Shown here: positions 24,553 through 32,019 of the stretch, piece after piece | How the letters are laid out: every line of letters starts with the position of its first letter | Numbering within the stretch: the first letter of the stretch is position 1 | NCBI GenBank assembly: GCA_051008895.1 | Contig: JBPCXI010000047.1 | Coordinates: 1 to 61,410, forward strand | DNA length: 61,410 nt | Origin: SMWD01 sp051008895 | GTDB lineage: Bacteria > Pseudomonadota > Gammaproteobacteria > Steroidobacterales > GCA-2729495 | Reading direction: 5' to 3' | The notes under the pieces: generated by a model | Database searches by the model: none | What the model was told of the DNA's origin: nothing | What the model saw: only the letters and a program-made list of their open reading frames with translations | Position numbers and translations under genes: made by a program

Positions 24553-25044
24553 ATGTCTCGCTGGAGACCACCGCCACCGAAGTCCTCCCCGTACATCACG
24601 CCCGCGGGCTATGCCGCGCTGGAGGAAGACTTGAAGGGACAATGGTCGCGGCGAGCCGACGTCGTGAAGGCGCTGTCGGCGGCAGCAGCCGAAGGTGACC
24701 GCTCGGAGAACGCCGAGTACATCTATCGCAAAAAAGAACTCGGCGGCATCGACGCGCGCATCCGCTACCTGCAAAAACGCATGCCAAGCCTCAAAGTCGT
24801 CGAACAGACGACAGCACACGACCGCGTCTTCTTCGGCGCGCGCGTCACGCTCGAACGCGAAGACGGCAGCGAAGTCGAATACCGCCTCGTAGGCGCCGAC
24901 GAAGCAAACGCCACCCGCGGCGACATCAGCATCGACTCCCCCCTCGCCCGCGCCCTGCTAAAAAAGCAAGTCGACGAAGAAATCCAACTCACCACCGAGT
25001 CGGGGCAGGACCAGTACCTCGTTGTCGCGATAAGCTACGACTGA
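24553..25044 (+). CDS. greB: Transcript cleavage factor GreB
   Basis: A 163-residue transcription elongation factor. The N-terminal coiled coil has YITPAGYAALEEDLK and the diagnostic acidic tip EGDRSENAEYIYRKK, whose Asp and Glu enter the RNA polymerase secondary channel. The C-terminal FKBP-like domain runs from VFFGARVTLERED to the end. It rescues backtracked polymerase by stimulating cleavage of the nascent RNA. A basic PPPPK N-terminal extension is usual for GreB. Cytosolic, apparently a single gene, bounded by palindromes on both sides. Confidence 0.95.
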   Translation: MSRWRPPPPKSSPYITPAGYAALEEDLKGQWSRRADVVKALSAAAAEGDRSENAEYIYRKKELGGIDARIRYLQKRMPSLKVVEQTTAHDRVFFGARVTLEREDGSEVEYRLVGADEANATRGDISIDSPLARALLKKQVDEEIQLTTESGQDQYLVVAISYD

Positions 25045-25051
25045 CGCTTAG

Positions 25052-25133
25052 TGCATCCGGGGAGTGTCTCCGAACAAAGCGCCTGGTTGATTTGCGGGGC
25101 GGGGAGCGACTTCGGAGACACTCCCCGGATGCA
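25052..25133. repeat. Palindromic element with 23-bp perfect arms
   Basis: Arms 25052-25074 (beginning TGCATCCGGGGAG) and 25111-25133 are perfect inverted copies around a 36-base core containing TTTGCGGGGCGGGGAGCGAC. It lies between convergent greB and the methyltransferase gene. It is the second element of this build in the window, with a different sequence from that at 6471-6572. Confidence 0.8.
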
Positions 25134-25142
25134 TTGGCACCG

Positions 25143-25970
25143 CTAGTTCTTCTCGAATAAGAGAATGAACCGATCAGTCTTCCCCCGAAAAGCCGCATCA
25201 AACACGATCGTCCCCCGATCGTCCTCCGCATTCCGCAACGCATCGCTCGATTCGACGAGCTTGAAGCCATGATTCTCGATGGTCTCGATCGCAAACTTCT
25301 CATCGACCCGATGGAGCAGCTGCGCGGCCTCGCTGCCAGTGCCCTCCTCGGCTGAATGATCGACGATCAACAGTTTGCCGCCCGGTTTCAGCGCCTCGTG
25401 CAACTGGCTGAAGAACAGCGACACGTCCGTCTTGCCGAAGCCGACGCCCGGATCGAAGTAATAGAGGTCGTGGTAGGCCAACACCATTAAACCCGCGTCG
25501 AGGCTGCCGGGCTCGAGCCCGAGGTCGTCGAGATCGGCCTTCAGATAAGTGATCCCCGGAATCGGGTCGTCGATGTAGCGCGACTGAACCTTCTCCTCAA
25601 CAAATACGTGATACGGCGAATTGTTGTGCAGGATGACTTCGCCGCCCGGCCCCACGACAGCCACCAGCAGGTCTGTGTAGTAACCCGAGCCGCCGAGCAG
25701 ATCGATGACGCGCTGACCCGCCTCCAGATCCAGCAGCGTCAGGATGACCTCGGGTTTGCTGCGCGCGTCGCGTTCGCGCGCCTCCTGGGACCGGAGCGGA
25801 TTGGAAAAAATCGCGCGCACCACGGACTGATCCACGCCCCCCGCGCCGCTGATCTTGATATCCGGCTCGATCGCCGGCGAAGTCGCCGCGGGTTCGTCTC
25901 CCGGGGGCGATCCGCAAGCGGAAAGAGCAACCAATGTTGCGGCTGCGATGGCGCCTGTGCGGCTGTTCAT
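25143..25970 (-). CDS. Exported methyltransferase-fold lipoprotein
   Basis: A 275-residue protein with a lipoprotein signal (LSAC lipobox, Cys19). The mature domain is a class I SAM-dependent methyltransferase fold of the COG4798 type: motif I is VIDLLGGSGYYTDLL, the acidic loop appears as ITYLKADLDDLGL, and LKPGGKLLIVDHSA is the post-motif strand. SAM is not expected outside the cytoplasm, so either the signal is not used or the domain binds another ligand. Convergent with greB. Confidence 0.8.
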   Translation of the reverse strand: MNSRTGAIAAATLVALSACGSPPGDEPAATSPAIEPDIKISGAGGVDQSVVRAIFSNPLRSQEARERDARSKPEVILTLLDLEAGQRVIDLLGGSGYYTDLLVAVVGPGGEVILHNNSPYHVFVEEKVQSRYIDDPIPGITYLKADLDDLGLEPGSLDAGLMVLAYHDLYYFDPGVGFGKTDVSLFFSQLHEALKPGGKLLIVDHSAEEGTGSEAAQLLHRVDEKFAIETIENHGFKLVESSDALRNAEDDRGTIVFDAAFRGKTDRFILLFEKN

Positions 25971-26468
25971 GCTGCTGATCCTCTGCTTTTGGGGAACTTT
26001 CCCGGCTACCGGCCTCTAAGCATAAGCGATACGGACCGGGCGTCCGAGCGCCGGAAGGCATTCGGAACACATCGATCTTCATTCCACCGCCGGCGTGCGG
26101 TACGGGTTACGGGCCGGAAAGCCTTGCGCCACAACGGTTTCATAGCGTTAAACGGGCGCTAGCCCGTGAAACATTCTCCTGCTATAGTCCGCGCCCAAGC
26201 TGGTGGCCGGCCTGATCGGGAATCCTCTGACGGAATCCCGGACCGCGGACGCCGGCGATGGCCAGCGCCGGGCCAATTTCGGACAGATGGCGCGACGTCA
26301 CGAGCGCCACGCGACCACGAGCAAGCGGTCGCGGTCGATTTTCAGAGAGACCACGTGAGAGGGTCATCGACGGGGAAATGATCACGCGAGCGTGGTCACG
26401 GACGGCTTTTTTCGGCGGCCCGGACAACCGCCACTGACAACACAGTACGGACCTGATGAGAAGCAGAC
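25971..26468. other. Long non-coding leader upstream of EF-G2
   Basis: About 500 bases without a credible gene. It contains a hairpin ACGGGC-GCTA-GCCCGT (26152-26167), a TATAGT -10-like hexamer (26183-26188) without a good -35, and a second hairpin GATCACG-CGAG-CGTGGTC (26380-26397) followed nine bases on by TTTTTT (26407-26412). This could give a long structured 5' leader with an attenuator-like element, but none of this is proven. Confidence 0.5.
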
Positions 26469-28553
26469 ATGAAGGACCTTAGCAAGTACAGGAATATCGG
26501 AATTTTCGCGCACGTCGATGCCGGCAAGACGACGACGACGGAGCGCATCCTCAAGTTGACCGGAAAAATCCACAAGATCGGCGAGGTGCACGATGGCGCC
26601 GCGACGACGGATTTCATGGAGCAGGAACAGGAGCGTGGCATCACGATCCAGTCGGCGGCGACGACCTGCGAGTGGAACGATCATCAGCTCAACATTATTG
26701 ACACGCCCGGACACGTCGACTTCACGATCGAGGTTTATCGTTCGCTGAAGGTGCTGGACGGTGGCGTTGGTGTGTTTTGCGGTTCCGGCGGCGTCGAGCC
26801 GCAGTCCGAGACCAACTGGCGCTATGCGAACGAGTCGCATGTTGCGCGCCTGATCTTCGTGAACAAGCTGGACCGTATTGGTGCCGACTTTTATCGCGTC
26901 GTGGACCAGGTGCGCGACGTACTCGGCGCGCGCCCGCTGGTCATGACGCTGCCGATCGGCATCGAGGACGACTTCACGGGTGTCATCGATCTGCTGACGC
27001 GTGAGGCGTGGATCTGGGATGACAGCGGCGATCCGACGCAGTACAAGATCGAAGAAGTGCCGGAAGACATGAAGGCCAAGGTCGAAGAGTTCCGCGAGCA
27101 ACTGATCGAAACGGCGCTCGAGGCGGACGACGACCTGCTCGAGAAGTACCTCGACGGCGAGGAGCCGTCGGTCGAAGAACTGAAGCGCTGCGTTCGCGAC
27201 GGTACGATCGAACTGGACTTCTTCCCGACGTTCTGCGGCTCGGCCTTCAAGAACAAGGGCGTGCAGCCGCTGCTGAACGCGGTCGTCGACTACCTGCCAG
27301 ATCCGACGGAAGTCGATCCGCAGCCCGAAGTCGATCTCGAAGGGCACGAAACCGGCGAATTCGCGACGGTAGACGCGGACAAGCCGCTGCGCGCGCTTGC
27401 GTTTAAGATCATGGACGACCGCTACGGTGCGCTGACCTTCACGCGCGTTTACTCGGGAACGATCAAGAAGGGCGACTCGGTCCTGAATACGTTCACCGGC
27501 AAGACCGAGCGCATCGGCCGCATCGTCGAGATGCACGCCGACTCGCGCGAGGAACTCGAAACGGCGCAGGCGGGCGACATCGTCGCGCTGCTCGGCATGA
27601 AGAATACGCGCACGGGCCATACGCTCGCCGACGAGAAGAACCCGGCCACGCTGGAGCCGATGGTATTCCCGGATCCGGTGATCTCGATCTCGCTCGCCGC
27701 GAAGGACAAGGCCGGCACCGAAAAGATGGGCGTCGCTCTGAACAAGATGATCCAGGAAGATCCGTCGTTCCATATCATGACCGACGAGGACTCCGGCGAG
27801 ACGATCATGATGGGCATGGGTGAACTGCACCTGGACATCAAGGTCGACATTCTCAAACGCACGCACGGCATCGAAGTCGAGGTCGGCAAACCGCAGGTCG
27901 CGTACCGCGAGACGATCACGCAGCCGATCTCGGACAGCTACACGCACAAGAAGCAGACCGGCGGTTCCGGCCAGTTCGGCAAGATCGACTACGTGATCGA
28001 GCCGGGCGAGACCAACAGCGGGTATACGTTCGAATCGAAAGTGACCGGCGGCAACGTGCCGCGCGAGTACTGGACGGCGATCGAAAAAGCGTTCGGCAGG
28101 AGCATGGATGAAGGCACGCTGGCCGGCTTCCCGCTGCTCGACGTCAAATTCACGCTGAACGACGGCGCATTCCATGCCGTCGACTCATCGGCGATGGCGT
28201 TCGAGGCCGCGACGAAGGCCGCGTATCGGCAATCGATCCCGAAGGCGAAGCCGCAACTGCTCGAGCCGATCATGCATGTCGACGTCTTCACACCGGAAGC
28301 ACACGTCGGCGACGTCATCGGCGACCTGAACCGCAGGCGCGGCATGATCAAATCGCAGGAAGTGCTGCACACCGGCGTGCGCGTCAAATGCGATTGCCCG
28401 CTGAGCGAAATGTTCGGCTACATCGGCGATCTGCGCACGTTCACGTCGGGCCGCGGCCAGTTCTCGATGGAGTTCTCGCACTATGCGCCGTGTCCGCAGA
28501 ACGTCGCGGAGCAGGTGATCGAGGAAACGCGCGAGCGCAAAGCTGCCGCCTGA
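26469..28553 (+). CDS. fusA: Elongation factor G, EF-G2 type
   Basis: A 694-residue translational GTPase. G1 is AHVDAGKT, switch 1 has RGITI, G3 is DTPGHVDF, and G4 is NKLD. Domains II to V follow (FTGKTERIGRI, GMGELHLDI, PREYWTAIEKAF, MFGYIGDLRTFTSGRG). The wording of the N-terminus (DLSKYRNIGIFAHVDAG, GGVGVFCGSGGVEPQSETNWRYA) matches the second EF-G copy found alone in Vibrio and Pseudomonas, rather than the EF-G of the str operon, and no rpsL, rpsG or tuf gene is adjacent. It drives ribosome translocation or recycling. A strong terminator follows. Confidence 0.93.
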   Translation: MKDLSKYRNIGIFAHVDAGKTTTTERILKLTGKIHKIGEVHDGAATTDFMEQEQERGITIQSAATTCEWNDHQLNIIDTPGHVDFTIEVYRSLKVLDGGVGVFCGSGGVEPQSETNWRYANESHVARLIFVNKLDRIGADFYRVVDQVRDVLGARPLVMTLPIGIEDDFTGVIDLLTREAWIWDDSGDPTQYKIEEVPEDMKAKVEEFREQLIETALEADDDLLEKYLDGEEPSVEELKRCVRDGTIELDFFPTFCGSAFKNKGVQPLLNAVVDYLPDPTEVDPQPEVDLEGHETGEFATVDADKPLRALAFKIMDDRYGALTFTRVYSGTIKKGDSVLNTFTGKTERIGRIVEMHADSREELETAQAGDIVALLGMKNTRTGHTLADEKNPATLEPMVFPDPVISISLAAKDKAGTEKMGVALNKMIQEDPSFHIMTDEDSGETIMMGMGELHLDIKVDILKRTHGIEVEVGKPQVAYRETITQPISDSYTHKKQTGGSGQFGKIDYVIEPGETNSGYTFESKVTGGNVPREYWTAIEKAFGRSMDEGTLAGFPLLDVKFTLNDGAFHAVDSSAMAFEAATKAAYRQSIPKAKPQLLEPIMHVDVFTPEAHVGDVIGDLNRRRGMIKSQEVLHTGVRVKCDCPLSEMFGYIGDLRTFTSGRGQFSMEFSHYAPCPQNVAEQVIEETRERKAAA

Positions 28554-28576
28554 TCGGCGTCCCGTAGCCATTATGT

Positions 28577-28606
28577 AAAAGCCCCGCCAAGTGCGGGGCT
28601 TTTTTT
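28577..28606 (+). terminator. Intrinsic terminator after EF-G2
   Basis: AAAAGCCCCGC (28577-28587), loop CAAGT, GCGGGGCTTTT (28593-28603) and a T-run to 28606. A perfect 11-bp GC-rich stem. Confidence 0.95.
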
Positions 28607-28716
28607 CGTTGGCGCAAGGCAGACTGCGACACGGATCACGATTTATCGCCCCGGCCCTATTGCCGGAACCGCTACTCGGCAATACTCTGGCGATCCTGCA
28701 CTACAAGGATATATCC

Positions 28717-30198
28717 ATGCACGGACTCTCGAAACTGCTGACCGCGATCCTGGTCTCGCTATGCCTGATCTTGCTGAGTGCGTGCGGCGGCAGCTCCGGT
28801 GGCTCGGAATCCGCGTCGGTGCAGACCGGCCGGGTATCGGTCATCGTGACCGACGGACCGACCGACGATTTCGAACGCATCCTGATCACGCTGAGCCGGA
28901 TGACGCTGATCGGCAGCGGCGGCCAGCAGGTCATTTACGACGGCGCGCCGGTCACGTTCGACTTGCTGCAGCTCCGCGATCGAGCGGACCTGGCGTTCAG
29001 CGAACGCGTCGTCGCCGGTGACTACAACAAGATCCGGCTCGAGGTGACCGAGGTGCGACTGATCGACCTCGGGGATCCGGCCGACCCGGGCGACGACGTT
29101 GAGGTCGTACTGGACCGGCTTCCGGCCAACGGCAAGATCGACCTGAATCCGAGGGGGTCCTTTTCGGTCGCCGCCGATCGACCCACAGTCGTCGAACTCG
29201 ACATCGATGCGCGCCGCTCGTTCCAGGTCGTGCAGACAGGTAACGGGCGTCTCAAACTCAGGCCCGTCATCTTCGTCAACGTATACGACGACGACATCGC
29301 GCTGCCGACCCGCATTACGCGCGTATTCGGCACGGTCACCGAAGTCGACACCGACAATTCGATGCTCGTGCTCTGCGACCTCGAATTCGTCGCGCGACTC
29401 GGCGACGGTCCGAATCCCGATATGGACGCCTGCGTTCGCGTATTCGCCGACGGTGCGAATCATTTCGACGATGCGGGTCTGCCGTTCGATTTCGCCGCAC
29501 TGGCGGCGGCTATCGGAGCGGCCGATACGCCGCGATTGACCGCGGTCGGGCTACCGTCTTTTCCGGACACTTCCGCGCCGGCCGATACGGTGCTTGACCT
29601 CGATGCAGTCGTCACTGAATTTGGTCCGCGCAAGACGAACGCCGATACCGGCTGGGAGACGACGGCGGGCACGGTTGTATCGGACCCTTCCGCCGACGGC
29701 TGCGCGGCCGATTCCTGCGTCGATTTCCAGCCGGCCGAGGAAGCCGATCCGTTACCGGTTCAGCTGCGGCCCGAAACGCGCGTATTCACCGCCGACGGGG
29801 TCGAGATCGGACAGGCAGACATCGGGACCGGCAGGAAAGGCGCGTTCGACGGGCTGCGGGTGGACGAAGCCGGCATCGAAGAACTGCGCGCGGCGTTGTT
29901 TATCGCGGGCCCGGCAGTCGAAGACGGCGCGATTTCCGGCACTTTGACGGCCGTGTCGATCGGCGACGAATTTGATGTGCTGACCGTGCAGCCGGAAGGA
30001 GCGGCGGCGGTCTCGGCGTGCGTAACCGGCGACACAGATTTGCTCCGGATCCTCACCGACGACGAGACGACGACGATCGCGGATCTGCTCGATCCGGCGG
30101 CGCTCGATCCGTCCGAAGGCCTGCAGGTAGAAGTCTCCGGCGACCCGGGCGCGGACCCCGCGTGCGATATCGATGCGAGCCTGGTGATCGTCGACTAA
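28717..30198 (+). CDS. DUF4382-domain lipoprotein
   Basis: A 493-residue surface or periplasmic lipoprotein (LLSAC lipobox, followed by a Gly/Ser linker). Residues about 38-180 fit DUF4382: RVSVIVTDGPTDDFERILITLS, then LLQLRDRADL and AGDYNKIRLEVTEV. Later VFGTVTEVDTDNSMLVL resembles a DUF5666-type OB-like repeat, and a second copy may occupy the C-terminal half. Function unknown; many acidic residues. ATG 28717 follows AAGGAT; an earlier in-frame start lies in the terminator and is rejected. Confidence 0.8.
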   Translation: MHGLSKLLTAILVSLCLILLSACGGSSGGSESASVQTGRVSVIVTDGPTDDFERILITLSRMTLIGSGGQQVIYDGAPVTFDLLQLRDRADLAFSERVVAGDYNKIRLEVTEVRLIDLGDPADPGDDVEVVLDRLPANGKIDLNPRGSFSVAADRPTVVELDIDARRSFQVVQTGNGRLKLRPVIFVNVYDDDIALPTRITRVFGTVTEVDTDNSMLVLCDLEFVARLGDGPNPDMDACVRVFADGANHFDDAGLPFDFAALAAAIGAADTPRLTAVGLPSFPDTSAPADTVLDLDAVVTEFGPRKTNADTGWETTAGTVVSDPSADGCAADSCVDFQPAEEADPLPVQLRPETRVFTADGVEIGQADIGTGRKGAFDGLRVDEAGIEELRAALFIAGPAVEDGAISGTLTAVSIGDEFDVLTVQPEGAAAVSACVTGDTDLLRILTDDETTTIADLLDPAALDPSEGLQVEVSGDPGADPACDIDASLVIVD

Positions 30199-30287
30199 CG
30201 CGGAACAGTTCATCGAGGCAAACCGCGAGCAAGCCGCGCCATCGGCCGACGCGACATCGCGCGCAGCGGGCAGAAGCCGCCAGAAAA

Positions 30288-30315
30288 AAGAAACCCGCCG
30301 GTCGGCGGGTTTCTT
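30288..30315. terminator. Bidirectional terminator between convergent genes
   Basis: AAGAAACCCGCC (30288-30299), loop GGTC, GGCGGGTTTCTT (30304-30315). A perfect 12-bp stem between the DUF4382 gene and the VPLPA-CTERM gene, which face each other. T-tracts are present at both ends (interrupted by C). Confidence 0.9.
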
Positions 30316-30335
30316 CGTTCCGGCTTGTAAAGGCG

Positions 30336-31097
30336 TCAGCTGCAACGACGCCGGACCCAGCCGAGCAGGCCGAGGGCCGAGCCGAACAGCCAGGCGGCAG
30401 CCGGCACCGGCACCTGTGTGCCGAGCTGGAGGTCGAAGCGTGCCGTCGCTGCGAGGGCGACGAACCCGTCCCAACCCGTCAGCGCGTCGATCACCGCTGT
30501 GTTGCCGGTAACGAGGCCGGTGAATCCGGGACCATTCAGGATGTCCCCGTATGCGTCCAGGTTGTCGGCACCGATGAAGTCCGCCAGCGAATATGGCGGG
30601 CCGAAGTTCTCCAGCGGACCGCCGCGACCCATGTACTGGCCGCCGAACTGGAAGCCCGGACCGCAGGCCGTGTTGTCGACGCCCTCACAGACGGACAGAC
30701 CGGTGTCCAGGCGCAGGTCCGTGCCTTCGGAATGCCACGCGTAGCCGGACATCGTGACCGGGTCATACTCGGGTGTGTTCGGAACATCCGGATTCAGGTC
30801 CCAGTTCGACGTCAGGATACCGACCTGGTTCATCGTCAGCCCGGACACAGCGCCCGACTGGTCGTCGAACGTGATTTCGCCGGCAACCTGCATTTCCGGG
30901 CCTCCCTCGGCATTCGCGGACATCGTCGGCGCTCCGGTCTGACCCGGATTCCACGTATTGTTAGCATTCCATGCGCCTGTAAACGTAAATGTCACTTGCG
31001 CCGCGTTCGCCGCGAGTGACATGACAGACATGCCGATGACCGTGACCACGCTCCGAGCCACACTGACTCGACGAGATCTCGAATTTATAAGCTGCAT
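30336..31097 (-). CDS. VPLPA/PEP-CTERM-type sorted exported protein
   Basis: A 253-residue exported protein. The signal peptide ends near ANAA. The mature part starts QVTFTFTGAW, is rich in Gly, Asn and Asp and has two cysteines (SVCEG, TACGP). The C-terminus has the sorting-type tripartite tail: VPVPAAAWLFGSALGLLGWVRRR, i.e. a motif, a hydrophobic helix and an arginine cluster. Such proteins are processed by an exosortase or related enzyme, not encoded in this window. The family of the mature domain was not recognised. GGGGAC lies upstream of the start ATG. Confidence 0.8.
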   Translation of the reverse strand: MQLINSRSRRVSVARSVVTVIGMSVMSLAANAAQVTFTFTGAWNANNTWNPGQTGAPTMSANAEGGPEMQVAGEITFDDQSGAVSGLTMNQVGILTSNWDLNPDVPNTPEYDPVTMSGYAWHSEGTDLRLDTGLSVCEGVDNTACGPGFQFGGQYMGRGGPLENFGPPYSLADFIGADNLDAYGDILNGPGFTGLVTGNTAVIDALTGWDGFVALAATARFDLQLGTQVPVPAAAWLFGSALGLLGWVRRRCS

Positions 31098-31338
31098 CTT
31101 TCGTCCCCTAAATACTTAGCGATAATTTCGACCAAGGGGAGTCAGCCCGGTGCGTCGACCAGGCGATAATGCGCGATCGTTCCGAACCGGAATATCAGCC
31201 GGGATCTTCCCCTTAACTTGCGGGTTATCGCCCGACCCCCGTTGCGGGGGTTGATTGCGTCATCGGGCGCGAACCTCTTGGAAACCTTAACCGAGACCGG
31301 TTCCGGCGTTAATCATCGTTTCTATTTCGAAAGCAATT
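31098..31338. other. Intergenic region with nested hairpins
   Basis: AT-richer promoter region of the VPLPA-CTERM gene. At about 31225-31270, CGCCCGA and TCGGGCG enclose a CCCCCGTTGCGGGGG hairpin. This may end the upstream MarR transcript, though no T-run follows. No coding sequence is seen. Confidence 0.5.
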
Positions 31339-31800
31339 CTATTTGGCCGACGCTGCGTCGCTGAAACTCCGCTTGCCGGAATCGACCTGCACGATCTCGC
31401 CCGCTTCATAACGCTCAAGCAGATCATTCAGCAGTTTGCGAAATGCTTTTTCGAATCGATCCGCGTCCGGATGATTGGGGGCGATTGTCAGCATTCGCCT
31501 GCGTCCATCGTCGGGATCGGCCCGCTCGACAACCCAGCCTGCGCCGATAAAGTCGCTGACGATGCGCGAAACGGTCGGACGCGAGATCCCGAGGGAATCG
31601 GCGATGTCGCGGTTGTTGGTCGGGCGCCCCTCGTAAAGCGCTCTGAGCCCGATAAAGTTTCCGATCCGCAGATGATTCAGCGTGGTGTCGCCCTGAAAAT
31701 GCTGCGCCAGCAAACGCATGATCTCGCCGATCATCCGATGCACGTAGCGCGTCGTTTCTTCCTCAAGTGGCGTTAGGTGATCATCCGACGTTGTCCGCAT
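31339..31800 (-). CDS. MarR-family transcriptional regulator
   Basis: A 153-residue winged-helix regulator. The DNA-binding helix-turn-helix is NRDIADSLGISRPTVSRIVSDFIGAGWV and the wing is ERADPDDGRRRMLTIAP, both family typical. Flanking helices would form the dimer interface (TTRYVHRMIGEIMRLL). A longer in-frame start to 31968 has no ribosome-binding site and non-family sequence, so ATG 31800 is chosen. The target is unknown; the divergent HerA-like gene, 219 bases away, and the downstream VPLPA gene are candidates. Confidence 0.88.
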   Translation of the reverse strand: MRTTSDDHLTPLEEETTRYVHRMIGEIMRLLAQHFQGDTTLNHLRIGNFIGLRALYEGRPTNNRDIADSLGISRPTVSRIVSDFIGAGWVVERADPDDGRRRMLTIAPNHPDADRFEKAFRKLLNDLLERYEAGEIVQVDSGKRSFSDAASAK

Positions 31801-32019
31801 AGCGTATTTCTCGATCCCGACTGCTCGTCTCTGACGGCGACATTCCACTGTTGATATACCGATGGTACCCGAAGCAGTTGACCATGACGGTAAGGGGTTA
31901 ACACCACGTCCGCAGCAACCGGCGGTCGGAAAACCGTGCTGGCCCAAACCTCCGACGCGCTGTAGCATTCGCGACTATCACCCCGGCAATTGACGATAAA
32001 CCCAAGCGGTACCGATACG

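Noticed and set aside
26382..28175. Long open frame opposite EF-G2 (597 codons)
   Set aside because: Mirror of a conserved gene; composition is an antisense artefact.
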